Origin: a candidate division WOR-3 bacterium
Lineage (GTDB): Bacteria; Hydrothermota; Tepidihabitantia; SM23-42
Assembly (NCBI GenBank): GCA_029858255.1
Contig: JAOUFJ010000007.1
Span: 1-64,000 of the forward strand
Direction: 5' to 3'
DNA: 64,000 nt
In this document: positions 55,314 to 63,914 of the stretch, one piece after another
Layout: every line of letters begins with the position of its first letter
Numbering within the stretch: position 1 is the stretch's first letter
Program-made: the position numbers and the translations under genes
Notes under the pieces: generated by a model
What the model was told of the DNA's origin: nothing
What the model saw: only the letters and a program-made list of their open reading frames with translations
Databases searched by the model: none

Positions 55314-56921
55314 ATGAAGCAATTTAGAACAGAGAAATACAATGATTTTACGAAAGCAGAAACCCGAAAGAAAATGGAGAAAGCCATTGCCCAGGTTGCA
55401 TCCCAATTCGGGAAGGAATACAGCATAATAATCGGCGGCGAAAGGATTAGATTAGACAACAAATTTCATTCATACAACCCGTCACAAAAGGGTGAAGTTA
55501 TCGGAACCTTCCAGAAAGCAGATGAGCCGACGGCCGAGCGAGCCATGCAGGTCGCGCTCCAAACTTTCGAATCCTGGCGATATACTCCGGCCAAAACAAG
55601 AGCAGACTATCTCTTCAAAATGGCTAATATCATGCGCCGGCGCCGTTTTGAACTTAACGCCTGGATGGTTCTCGAAGAAGGAAAAAACTGGCTTGAAGCC
55701 GATGCCGATACTGCCGAGGCAATAGATTTTTGCGACTATTATGCACTTGAGGCTTTGCGTTACGATAAAGGACCGAAACTCTACAAATATCCGGGGGAGA
55801 TCAACAAGCAGGTCTACATTCCACTCGGGGTTGGTACCGTAATCCCGCCCTGGAACTTCCCATTGGCGATCTTGGCGGGTATGACAACGGCGGCATTCGT
55901 GAGCGGAAATACGGTCATATTAAAACCGTCAAGCGATTCACCGGGGATCGCCGCCATGTTCATGGAAATTGTGGAAGAAGCAAAGGTCCCTGTGGGCGTT
56001 GTCAATTTTCTTACAGGACCCGGCGCCATAGCAGGTGATTATTTGGTCCGGCATCCAAAAACACGGTTTGTAGCGTTCACAGGTTCAAAGCCCGTTGGCC
56101 TCCGGATTGTCGAGCAAGCAGGAAAAACGCAACCCGGCCAGATATGGATTAAAAGAGTTGTAGCTGAAATGGGCGGGAAGGATCTGATCGTTGTAGACTC
56201 AGAGGCCGATATCGATAGTGCTGTAGCAGGTGTCAGAACTTCGGCATTCGGATTCCAGGGCCAGAAATGTTCTGCCTGCTCACGGTTAATACTTGATGAT
56301 AAGATCTACGATACGTTCATGAAGAAACTCATTCCGACGGTTGAAGCAATTACGGTTGGCCCAACAAAAGACTATAAGAATTACATGGGACCCGTGATCA
56401 ATGAGTCCGCCTACAATTCGATACTTGAATACATCAAGATCGGAAAATCCGAAGGAACTTGCGTCTGCGGCGGTGATCCAGCACCGGGTGATGGATGGTT
56501 CATCAGACCGACAGTCATTGCCGATATCGAGAGTAAACATAGGATATTCCAGGAAGAGATTTTTGGCCCGGTACTCGGTGTCACGCGAGCGAGAGACTTT
56601 GACCATGCCGTACAACTGGCCAATGACTCGGAATATGGACTCACCGGTGCCGTCTACACGAAGAACAAGAAGAAAATAGAAAAAGCAAAGCGGGAAGTTT
56701 TCGTCGGTAATCTCTATATCAACCGCAAGTGCACAGGTGCCCTCGTTGGTATACAGCCATTTGGCGGCTTCAACATGTCCGGGACCGACTCCAAAGCTGG
56801 CGGACCTGACTATCTCATGCTTTTCACGCAGGCAAAAGCAATCGCCGAATACGTTGGCACCAAGAAGAAAAGCAAGAAAACACCTCGCCGAACCATCAAG
56901 AGGAAACGGAGAAAGAAGTGA
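55314..56921 (+). CDS. L-glutamate gamma-semialdehyde (P5C) dehydrogenase
   Basis: A 535-residue NAD-dependent aldehyde dehydrogenase of the PutA/RocA type. Catalytic Cys319 is in GQKCSACSR, the Glu in EMGGKDLIVVD, the NAD site in FTGSKPVG, and IPPWNFPLAILAGM and EEIFGPVLGV are typical. It oxidises glutamate semialdehyde to glutamate. The last 20 residues are Lys/Arg-rich (KKKSKKTPRRTIKRKRRKK), which is unusual. It overlaps glnA by 4 nt, linking proline/arginine breakdown to glutamine synthesis. Confidence 0.93.
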   Translation: MKQFRTEKYNDFTKAETRKKMEKAIAQVASQFGKEYSIIIGGERIRLDNKFHSYNPSQKGEVIGTFQKADEPTAERAMQVALQTFESWRYTPAKTRADYLFKMANIMRRRRFELNAWMVLEEGKNWLEADADTAEAIDFCDYYALEALRYDKGPKLYKYPGEINKQVYIPLGVGTVIPPWNFPLAILAGMTTAAFVSGNTVILKPSSDSPGIAAMFMEIVEEAKVPVGVVNFLTGPGAIAGDYLVRHPKTRFVAFTGSKPVGLRIVEQAGKTQPGQIWIKRVVAEMGGKDLIVVDSEADIDSAVAGVRTSAFGFQGQKCSACSRLILDDKIYDTFMKKLIPTVEAITVGPTKDYKNYMGPVINESAYNSILEYIKIGKSEGTCVCGGDPAPGDGWFIRPTVIADIESKHRIFQEEIFGPVLGVTRARDFDHAVQLANDSEYGLTGAVYTKNKKKIEKAKREVFVGNLYINRKCTGALVGIQPFGGFNMSGTDSKAGGPDYLMLFTQAKAIAEYVGTKKKSKKTPRRTIKRKRRKK

Positions 56922-58234
56922 TCGAAACCATATTCAAGAGGGTCGAAAAAGAGAAAGTCAGGTTCATTGATCTCTGGTTTTCAGACGTACTCGGTTCGGT
57001 CAAGAACGAAACGATACCCATACAGCATTTGAAGAAGACACTGAAAGAAGGCATTTGGTTTGACGGTTCTTCGGTCGAGGGTTTTGGCCGCATCTTCGAG
57101 AGTGACATGTATCTGAAACCGGATCCCGCGACCTTCGCCATCATCCCAAGGGACGAGGAGAGGACTGCGCGGTTCATCTGCGATGTTTATGCACCTGACC
57201 ACAAGCCGGCTCCGGTAGATCCTCGCTCCATCCTGAAGACGAATCTGGACGTGCTGCATAAAAAGGGTATGGAGTTCTATGTTGGCGCCGAATTGGAATT
57301 TTACCTGTTCAAACGCGACGGCGATAAGGTAATGGCATTACCCCATGACCGCGTAGGTTATTTTGACCTTGGCGGTGACCTCGGTCTGAAGATAAGAAAG
57401 ACCATGTGCGACCGGCTACAGGAATTCGGCATTCAACTCGAGGCCGGACATCATGAAGTCGGCAAAGGACAACATGAAATCGACCTTTTGTACACAGACG
57501 CCCTGACTCTTGCCGACAACATAATTACGGCGCGCATAGTCATCAAACAGGTTGCGGAAGAATACGGCCTGTTCGCGACTTTCATGCCTAAACCTTTATT
57601 CGGAGCGCCGGGCAACGGCATGCACATCCATCAAAGCATATTCAAGAATGCAAAGAACCTGTTCGCCGATGCCAAAGATGATTACGGACTCTCCGCATTA
57701 GCCTATGGTTATCTCGCAGGTGTGCTTAAATACATGAAAGAAATAAGTGCACTCACTTCGCCACTGGTTAATTCCTACAAACGACTGGTTTCAGGATTCG
57801 AAGCTCCGGTATATATATGTTGGGGCCGCATGAATCGTTCTGCACTGGTCCGTGTCCCCAAAATTAGCCCGAAAAAATATACAAGCACGCGCATAGAACT
57901 CCGTTCCTGCGATCCTTCGGCAAATCCATATCTGCTATTCGCCGTTGTGCTCAGAGCCGGTCTTGAGGGGATCAGCAGTAAGCTGAAACCTCCAGCACCA
58001 GTGGAAGAGAACGTGTACGCGCTCGAAACCAATGTCTTGAAGGATAAAGGAATAGACCTTTTGCCCCGTTCACTTTATCAGGCGCTCGAATACTACAGGC
58101 AGAGCGATCTCGCCAAGAGTGCACTCGGCGATACATTATTCCAGAGATACTACGACATCAAACTGAGAGAATGGGATGAGTATTCGATCCAGGTATCGAA
58201 ATGGGAAGTGGATAAATATCTTGAGCTATACTAG
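56918..58234 (+). CDS. glnA: Glutamine synthetase, type I
   Basis: A 438-residue GSI that makes glutamine from glutamate, ammonia and ATP. Family motifs are FDGSSVEGFG, GAELEFYLF, HHEVGKGQHEIDL, NGMHIHQSIF and RIELRSCDPSANPYL. The adenylylation Tyr motif (NLYELP) of the GSI-beta class is absent, so it looks like the GSI-alpha type. Start GTG at 56918, overlapping the P5CDH stop by 4 nt, with GGAG upstream. A terminator follows. Confidence 0.95.
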   Translation: MIETIFKRVEKEKVRFIDLWFSDVLGSVKNETIPIQHLKKTLKEGIWFDGSSVEGFGRIFESDMYLKPDPATFAIIPRDEERTARFICDVYAPDHKPAPVDPRSILKTNLDVLHKKGMEFYVGAELEFYLFKRDGDKVMALPHDRVGYFDLGGDLGLKIRKTMCDRLQEFGIQLEAGHHEVGKGQHEIDLLYTDALTLADNIITARIVIKQVAEEYGLFATFMPKPLFGAPGNGMHIHQSIFKNAKNLFADAKDDYGLSALAYGYLAGVLKYMKEISALTSPLVNSYKRLVSGFEAPVYICWGRMNRSALVRVPKISPKKYTSTRIELRSCDPSANPYLLFAVVLRAGLEGISSKLKPPAPVEENVYALETNVLKDKGIDLLPRSLYQALEYYRQSDLAKSALGDTLFQRYYDIKLREWDEYSIQVSKWEVDKYLELY

Positions 58235-58287
58235 CTCAACGATTACAGTGATGAAAACATAGATCACATTGATATTGATATTTCCCG

Positions 58288-58322
58288 AACGTGGTGGTCC
58301 AAAAGACTGCCACGTTTTTTTA
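58288..58322 (+). terminator. glnA: Rho-independent terminator after glnA
   Basis: A 12-bp stem with AACGTGG and CCACGTT as its outer arms (58288-58316) and two G-U pairs inside, followed by a run of T. It ends the P5CDH-glnA operon. Confidence 0.85.
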
Positions 58323-58360
58323 TTATATTTCCTGTATCGATTTTTTTATATTATCTGGAA

Positions 58361-58930
58361 CTAGTAGTTTTCGCCGAATTTGTTATGGGATACGATCTCA
58401 TTTAAAGGTTTACGTGACCTGGCTGGTATACCGGCGATCGACTCCTTTGTTGACGGCTCAGCAGGGTACCCCAAAACCAGCAGAACCACCACTCTGTATT
58501 TTCGTGGTATTTTCAACAGATTGCGCAGCTTTGATTCACCATACCAACCGACCCAACAAGAGCCAATCCCCAATTCGGTTGCGGCAAGAGTCATGTGGGT
58601 CATGGCGATCGACACATCGACGAGATGATTCTCATGCCCGGCTAACTGCGCAACATAATGGGTAAAGGCTTTGCTGTAGCAACCAACGATGACCAGCGGA
58701 GCATCATTCATAAAAGCAATTATGCGCTGGGTACCTACGGGTACGGTGCCGGGTATCTGCTTGATAACCGAGGGGTCATCTACGACAACGAAATGCCATG
58801 CCTGACGGTTACTGGATGATGGCGCGAGCCGAGCCGCTTCCAATATCTGCAAAACCTTGTCACGCTCTATCTTCTGCGCTGAAAACCTGCGCACGCTCCT
58901 GCGCCACTTTATCGCCTCAAACACATCCAT
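58361..58930 (-). CDS. Nitroreductase-family protein
   Basis: A 189-residue flavin-dependent oxidoreductase. FMN-binding features: EAIKWRRSVRRFS at the N-terminus, LAPSSSNRQAWHFVVV, and LGIGSCWVGWYGE with VLVLLVLGYPAEP near the end. It probably reduces a nitro, quinone or flavin substrate with NAD(P)H in the cytosol. GGAGG precedes the ATG. A 34-bp palindrome (58992-59025) in its upstream region, like that of the regulator next door, suggests control by that regulator. Confidence 0.88.
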   Translation of the reverse strand: MDVFEAIKWRRSVRRFSAQKIERDKVLQILEAARLAPSSSNRQAWHFVVVDDPSVIKQIPGTVPVGTQRIIAFMNDAPLVIVGCYSKAFTHYVAQLAGHENHLVDVSIAMTHMTLAATELGIGSCWVGWYGESKLRNLLKIPRKYRVVVLLVLGYPAEPSTKESIAGIPARSRKPLNEIVSHNKFGENY

Positions 58931-58991
58931 GCATATCCTCCACCCAATTCATGCTTCCTAACACAATATTGTACGTACCCCAAACGCCCAT

Positions 58992-59025
58992 GTCTGGCAT
59001 TCCGGTAATTACCAGAGTGCCAGAC
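58992..59025. promoter_or_regulatory. Operator palindrome upstream of the nitroreductase
   Basis: GTCTGGCATTCCGGTAA is followed by TTACCAGAGTGCCAGAC (two mismatches between arms). The core GGTAATTACC is the same as in the palindrome at 59367-59398. It overlaps the last codon region of the regulator gene and lies 60 nt upstream of the nitroreductase start. Confidence 0.65.
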
Positions 59026-59333
59026 TACCATTTTTTCACCCTCATTTTCTCAACGTATTGCTCTATGTACTGTAGAGCATGGATCAATGATCTGTCTTTA
59101 AGAAAATAGATCTTACGATTTTGTTCGGTCGTGTACCTCACCAGATTGATCTGTCTGAGATTTCGCAGCGTCTCCGATATCGTCTTCAGGGAAAGCCCGA
59201 TGTCCTTCGAGAGTTCGGTAGGCGTCTTCTCCGACTTTGAGAGTATCGTCAGAATTTCGTATGCCGTAGGATTACCCAATACGCGGCAAAATCGAGAAGC
59301 ACGGTAATGGGTTTCCGGCATTTTTCTTCGCAT
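59025..59333 (-). CDS. ArsR-type winged-helix regulator
   Basis: A 102-residue DNA-binding protein with a winged helix (GNPTAYEILTILSKSEKTPTELSKDIGLSLKTISETLRNLRQINLV). No Cys metal-site motif is seen, so the effector is not obvious. Its promoter is adjacent to a perfect 32-bp palindrome and the same core occurs before the nitroreductase gene, so it probably represses both. The ATG follows -10 by 5 nt (leaderless). A second ATG four codons later is possible. Confidence 0.82.
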   Translation of the reverse strand: MRRKMPETHYRASRFCRVLGNPTAYEILTILSKSEKTPTELSKDIGLSLKTISETLRNLRQINLVRYTTEQNRKIYFLKDRSLIHALQYIEQYVEKMRVKKW

Positions 59334-59338
59334 ATCAC

Positions 59339-59366
59339 ATTATACTGCAACAGTCGGCTGTGTCAA
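59339..59366 (-). promoter_or_regulatory. Leaderless-type promoter of the regulator
   Basis: TTGACA (59361-59366), 16-nt spacer, TATAAT (59339-59344), 5 nt to the ATG at 59333. Both hexamers are exact consensus. Confidence 0.75.
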
Positions 59367-59398
59367 TCTGGTATTCTGGTAATTACCAGAATACCAGA
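59367..59398. promoter_or_regulatory. Perfect 32-bp operator palindrome
   Basis: TCTGGTATTCTGGTAA and its exact inverted copy, centred at 59382/59383, abut the -35 box of the regulator promoter. It fits an autorepression operator and may also affect transcription entering from the rnf genes. Confidence 0.75.
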
Positions 59399-59477
59399 GT
59401 ACCGAAGTCTTCATAAAGATGTTACTGTGATAAGACAACTGGCACGAGGATTTTGTATTGCTGGAAATGCTATAAGT

Positions 59478-60065
59478 TTATGTCAGGCCGAAGAGGCCGC
59501 TGAAGCCGAGAAAGGCAAGGGCCATGAGACTGGCGGCGATGAATGAAATCGGATAGCCCTTGAGTGATGGGTTGATCGGTGCCATGTCCAACCGTTCACG
59601 GATGGCGGCAAAGGTGATGATGACCAGCGTGAAACCGACCCCGGTCCCGATCGCGAAGACCGTACCATCAATGAAACTGAATTTGTTATCGATATTAAGA
59701 AAAGTAACGCCGAGTATCGCGCAGTTTGTGGTGATCAACGGAAGATAGATACCAAGGGCATTGTATAATGCCCGGTATGATTTCTTGAGAAACATTTCAA
59801 CCAGCTGGACGAGTGATGCGATAGTCAGAATGAATACTGCAGTGCGCAGAAATACAAGATTCAACGGCAAGAGCACCGCGTTGAAAACGATCCAGGTGAT
59901 CCAAGCGGCAAGTGTCATGACGAATATCACCGCCATGCCCATACCAGTTGCGGTCTCCACGGTGCTCGAGACCCCAAAGAAAGGACACAAACCCAGAAAA
60001 CGCATCAATACGATGTTGTTCACCAGGAACGCGCCGAGGAATATGAGTGCCGGGCTTTTCATCAC
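59478..60065 (-). CDS. rnfA: Rnf complex subunit A
   Basis: A 195-residue inner-membrane protein with six helices (LIFLGAFLVNNIVLMRFLGLCPFFGVS, FIDGTVFAIGTGVGFTLVIITFAAIRERL). RnfA binds an Fe-S cluster together with RnfE in the membrane. Its start overlaps rnfE by 4 nt. It is the last gene of the group; no rnfB follows. Confidence 0.94.
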   Translation of the reverse strand: MMKSPALIFLGAFLVNNIVLMRFLGLCPFFGVSSTVETATGMGMAVIFVMTLAAWITWIVFNAVLLPLNLVFLRTAVFILTIASLVQLVEMFLKKSYRALYNALGIYLPLITTNCAILGVTFLNIDNKFSFIDGTVFAIGTGVGFTLVIITFAAIRERLDMAPINPSLKGYPISFIAASLMALAFLGFSGLFGLT

Positions 60066-60661
60066 AACTCCTTCTTCACGTATTTGTTTATCAAAGCTTT
60101 GAGTATACCGATCACAAGAAACGCTCCGGGCGACATGATCATAAAGATAACCGGTGAATTCTTGAATGCTTCGCCGAATACGGTCATGCCCAGAAAAGTA
60201 CCATTACCCAGAACCTCACGGAGGGTTCCCATTATGGTCAGAGCAATGGTGAATCCCAATCCTGTCCCCAGACCGTCGAGTACCGAATCAATGACCGATC
60301 TCTTTGATGCAAATGCCTCTGCCCTTCCCAGTATCATGCAGTTCACAACGATGAGAGGAACGAAGACGCCGAGGGCGCGGTACAGGTCAGGCTGAAACGC
60401 CTGCATCATATAGTCAATCATCGTCACAAAAGTGGAAATGATTAGAATGAATATCGGGATCCTCACCTCGTTCGGAATATTTTTCCTCAGCATGGAAATT
60501 ATAAGGTTCGAACACACGACCACGAAGGTCGCGGCGAGACCCATGCCGAATCCATCACGCACCGTGCTCGACGTTGCCAGTGCAGGACAGAGACCGATCA
60601 TGAGAACAAAGACCGCATTGTCTTTGATCAAACCCCGCGTGAAGATATTCAGCCTGCTCAC
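60062..60661 (-). CDS. rnfE: Rnf complex subunit E
   Basis: A 199-residue six-helix membrane subunit (RGLIKDNAVFVLMIGLCPALATSSTVRDGFGMG, NCMILGRAEAFASKRSVIDSVLDGLGTGLGF). It is the homologue and partner of RnfA. It overlaps both neighbours by 4 nt. Confidence 0.94.
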   Translation of the reverse strand: MSRLNIFTRGLIKDNAVFVLMIGLCPALATSSTVRDGFGMGLAATFVVVCSNLIISMLRKNIPNEVRIPIFILIISTFVTMIDYMMQAFQPDLYRALGVFVPLIVVNCMILGRAEAFASKRSVIDSVLDGLGTGLGFTIALTIMGTLREVLGNGTFLGMTVFGEAFKNSPVIFMIMSPGAFLVIGILKALINKYVKKEL

Positions 60662-61554
60662 TCTATGTATTCCTCAAACCGTTCGATCCCCTTGACTACA
60701 CCGTTGATCAGTGCCTTCGTAGAAACGGTCGCGCCACTGATCGCTTCGGGGATGCCGATTTTGAATTTCTCGAGGAATTCCTCTTCCCGTATAACTTCAC
60801 CAAGACCTTCGGTTTCCTGCGAATACAGAATAGAAATTCCGGTGATACGCTTCTCCGCGCTGTATCCCACCATGAATTTTATGTCATCGAGATAGCCCTG
60901 TACTACACGAACGAATACTACGCCCAGTGTATCCGAGCCACGCACCGCTTTCCAGAGCGTATCTTTTATTACCTCGACAAATTTATCAGCATCAGAGAAG
61001 ACAATCCCTGGATCGCACGAAGGCATCAAGCAAGCACCGTACATCTCGATCCCTTTCTTGACTCCTGTCGCTACCGCTCGTGATGAGATAGTTGCCGCCG
61101 TTATTGCGTCGATCGAACCACCCTCCTGTTCAAGAGCAACATCGGTTGCGGTTTTACCCTTGAACTGTTCGGTGAACCCGGGCTGCGTGATCTTCGCTCC
61201 AAGACCGGGCGTTTCAACAAGCCCCTCGGCGGCACTGGCAACTCTGATCCCGGTTATTTTGCCATCATTATCAAGACCCACGGTTATCGGGATCGGACCC
61301 GCATATCCCTGAGGAAACACGCGAAATACTACACCGATATTTTCTCCAGAAGAATCGACCGCCTGCCATAGTGTATCCGGTATGATTACCTTGTATTCAT
61401 AAGCTGTGATAACTTCTTCAAGACCGCTCAGGGTTAGCTGAGCCTGAGTCTCGGCAATCCGCGGTTCGGTGAACGCATAGACGAATGACAGGATAATCGC
61501 GCAAGTCACCGCGACAACAAATAAAGTAATTATCATCTGCCGAATGCTGGTCAT
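60658..61554 (-). CDS. rnfG: Rnf complex subunit G with two FMN-binding domains
   Basis: A 298-residue membrane-anchored periplasmic flavoprotein (MTSIRQMIITLFVVAVTC). The usual RnfG is near 200 residues; here two FMN_bind domains are seen, one with DAITAATISSRAV (about 145-160) and one with EAISGATVSTKAL (near 275). The Thr of each SGAT-type motif normally carries covalent FMN. The ATG at 61554 overlaps the rnfD stop; earlier starts lie within rnfD. Confidence 0.88.
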   Translation of the reverse strand: MTSIRQMIITLFVVAVTCAIILSFVYAFTEPRIAETQAQLTLSGLEEVITAYEYKVIIPDTLWQAVDSSGENIGVVFRVFPQGYAGPIPITVGLDNDGKITGIRVASAAEGLVETPGLGAKITQPGFTEQFKGKTATDVALEQEGGSIDAITAATISSRAVATGVKKGIEMYGACLMPSCDPGIVFSDADKFVEVIKDTLWKAVRGSDTLGVVFVRVVQGYLDDIKFMVGYSAEKRITGISILYSQETEGLGEVIREEEFLEKFKIGIPEAISGATVSTKALINGVVKGIERFEEYIE

Positions 61555-62570
61555 TTCTTTACTCCCTTTTTCTTCTGCTCGCCAAAGATACGTTCTTTCG
61601 TCAATCGGTCGATCAAGGGCGTGAAAACATTCATGAGCAGGATCGAATAAGAAACCCCTTCCGGGTAACCGCCCCAGATTCTTATGATAATGGTTATGAT
61701 ACCACAGCCGATCCCAAATATCCATCTGCCTTTCTTAGTGATCGGTGAGGTCACCCAGTCGGTTGCCATGAAAAAAGCTCCAAGAATGAGCCCGCCACTG
61801 AAGAGATGGAAAAGAACACTCCCTTGCGTCGGCAGCAACCAGGCGAGCAGCGCGAAACTGCCGAGATATCCGAGCACAATACGGTAATCTACTATTTTCA
61901 GGAAGACAAGGACCAAACCGCCCAGGAGCAGGAAGAAAACCGAGGTCTCGCCAATACATCCGCCGATATTGCCGGAAAAAAGATTGCGTATTGTCTCGAA
62001 ATCGTTGAGCTGTCTGATGATGACCTGAGGATCACCGTAATTGGCGGGGTTTTTTAAGAGACTGAGGGGCGTCGCCGCGCTGATACCATCGATGCCAGAC
62101 AGCGTGCCACCGATCGGGGACAACCATTCCTTGGTCATCAATGAAGGCCATGATGCCATCAGGAAGGCACGGCCGGCAAGAGCTGGATTGATGAAATTGT
62201 AACCCAAACCTCCAAACAGTTGCTTGGCAAAGATTATGGCAAAAGCGCTGCCGACCGCTGGCAGCCACCATGGGACACCTGGCGGCAGGTTATAGGCAAG
62301 GAGAAGGCCGGTAAGGACAGCACTGCCGTCGGCAACCGTGATCTTCTTTCCCAGCATTCTTTGGAGCAGGGCCTCAGCACATACTGCGGCGATGATGCTG
62401 ATGAGAGTTATGAAGAGTACGCGCAGACCGTAAAGATATGTCGAGTATGCCAGTACAGGCAACAGTGCAATCGTCACGATGCGCATTGCCATACTGGTTT
62501 TGTGCTTCGACCTGATGTGAGGCGAAGCTGAAACAACGAATAATCTCTTTAAGTCTTCGACTTTCTCCAT
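61551..62570 (-). CDS. rnfD: Rnf complex subunit D
   Basis: A 339-residue membrane subunit with about nine helices. Residues GIDGISAATPLSLLKN match the covalent-flavin Thr motif of RnfD/NqrB (normally SGAT). Phrases ALAGRAFLMASWPSLMT and NPALAGRAFL are family-typical. It overlaps rnfC by 22 nt. Confidence 0.92.
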   Translation of the reverse strand: MEKVEDLKRLFVVSASPHIRSKHKTSMAMRIVTIALLPVLAYSTYLYGLRVLFITLISIIAAVCAEALLQRMLGKKITVADGSAVLTGLLLAYNLPPGVPWWLPAVGSAFAIIFAKQLFGGLGYNFINPALAGRAFLMASWPSLMTKEWLSPIGGTLSGIDGISAATPLSLLKNPANYGDPQVIIRQLNDFETIRNLFSGNIGGCIGETSVFFLLLGGLVLVFLKIVDYRIVLGYLGSFALLAWLLPTQGSVLFHLFSGGLILGAFFMATDWVTSPITKKGRWIFGIGCGIITIIIRIWGGYPEGVSYSILLMNVFTPLIDRLTKERIFGEQKKKGVKK

Positions 62571-63841
62571 ATTTCACTCTTCCCGTACTTGAAGTAGTGC
62601 ACGAGCGGAATCGCCGCCGGGCACACGTAGGCACAACACCCGCATTCTATGCAATCGAGCACACCGTAGGCATTGGCCATATCGATATTTTTGTTTTTAA
62701 CAAAACTGCATATCTCAGTGGGCATCAGTCCCATTGGACAGGCATCAACGCATGCCGCACATCGCACACATGGACCCTCCTCAACGGCCCGGACGCCGCT
62801 CCAGACAAGGATACCCGAAGTCCCCTTGATAACCGGCACAGCGTCTGAATACTGCGCAATGCCCATCATCGGTCCGCCTAGTATTACTTTTTCAGGTTGA
62901 GTTGTGTAACCACCGCAAAAATCGATCACGGAATTCACTGGTGTACCGATACGCACAAGAACATTCCTGTTCTCCTTCACACCATCGCCTGCAACCGTCA
63001 CCACCCGGTCGATAAGGGGTTTGCCGAATTTAACAGCCATCAGCGCTGCATGACAAGTCCCGACGTTATGAACCACACACCCCACATCCATCGGAAGTCC
63101 TCCCCTGGGCACTTCTCTCTTCAATATAGCCTTGATCAATTGTTTTTCTGCACCCTGAGGATATTTGGTTTTCAACGCAGCCACCCGAACCTCTTCCTGT
63201 TTGAAAAGACCGATCGCGTCCTTCTTATTATCTTCGATCCCGAAAATGAGATTCGGCACATCGAGTATTTTCTGGAATATCCTGGCGCCTTCGATAACCG
63301 TCGCCGCATGTTCGACCATCAACCGGTGATCCGCCGTAAGAACAGGCTCACACTCGCAGCCATTGATTATTAACGTATCGATATGCTTCTCTTTGGGCGG
63401 TGATAACTTTACATGGCTTGGGAATGCGGCGCCACCCAGTCCCACGATCCCTGCTTCTTTAACCGCATCGATCAGCTGTTTTCCTGTCAGGCTGCCGAGA
63501 TCCCGCGCCGCACTCACTTCCTTTACCCAATCCTCTGAATCGGATGCTTCGATGATACAGCAGAGTGCGGAACCTATGACCGGATGAGCATGGTCTACAA
63601 TGTCAACAACCTTACCCGAAATACTTGCGTGAACTGCAGCAGAGATGAAACCATCGGCCTCGCCGATCTTCATACCGATCTTAACATCATCACCTTTCTT
63701 TACCAGAGGCCTGGCAGGTTTCCCAGTATGCTGCGAAAAAGGAATATAGACTCTTTTCGGCATTGGCATCACTTCGATTGCACATTCATCGGTATTCTTG
63801 TTTTCGGGAGGATGCACGCCGCCTGCAAATCCAGATAACAT
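62549..63841 (-). CDS. rnfC: Rnf complex subunit C
   Basis: A 430-residue peripheral subunit: NADH-binding region (GIVGLGGAAFPSHVKL, CEPVLTADHRLM), SLBB-like domain and two 4Fe-4S motifs, CVRCAACVDACPMG and CIECGCCAYVCPAAI. It takes electrons between NADH and the complex. The ATG 63841 (MLSGFAGGVHPPENK) lies 7 nt after TATACT and matches the family N-terminus; an upstream ATG at 63865 overlaps the promoter. First gene of rnfC-D-G-E-A. Confidence 0.93.
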   Translation of the reverse strand: MLSGFAGGVHPPENKNTDECAIEVMPMPKRVYIPFSQHTGKPARPLVKKGDDVKIGMKIGEADGFISAAVHASISGKVVDIVDHAHPVIGSALCCIIEASDSEDWVKEVSAARDLGSLTGKQLIDAVKEAGIVGLGGAAFPSHVKLSPPKEKHIDTLIINGCECEPVLTADHRLMVEHAATVIEGARIFQKILDVPNLIFGIEDNKKDAIGLFKQEEVRVAALKTKYPQGAEKQLIKAILKREVPRGGLPMDVGCVVHNVGTCHAALMAVKFGKPLIDRVVTVAGDGVKENRNVLVRIGTPVNSVIDFCGGYTTQPEKVILGGPMMGIAQYSDAVPVIKGTSGILVWSGVRAVEEGPCVRCAACVDACPMGLMPTEICSFVKNKNIDMANAYGVLDCIECGCCAYVCPAAIPLVHYFKYGKSEIWRKSKT

Positions 63842-63848
63842 GGCATCT

Positions 63849-63876
63849 AGTATAGCCAAAATCATGGGCTCGTCAA
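63849..63876 (-). promoter_or_regulatory. rnfC: Leaderless-type promoter of rnfC
   Basis: TTGACG (63871-63876), 16-nt spacer, TATACT (63849-63854), 7 nt to the ATG at 63841. Confidence 0.65.
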
Positions 63877-63914
63877 GAAAAACAAACTGAGATTGCTAGT
63901 GTTTTGTACTTCTT

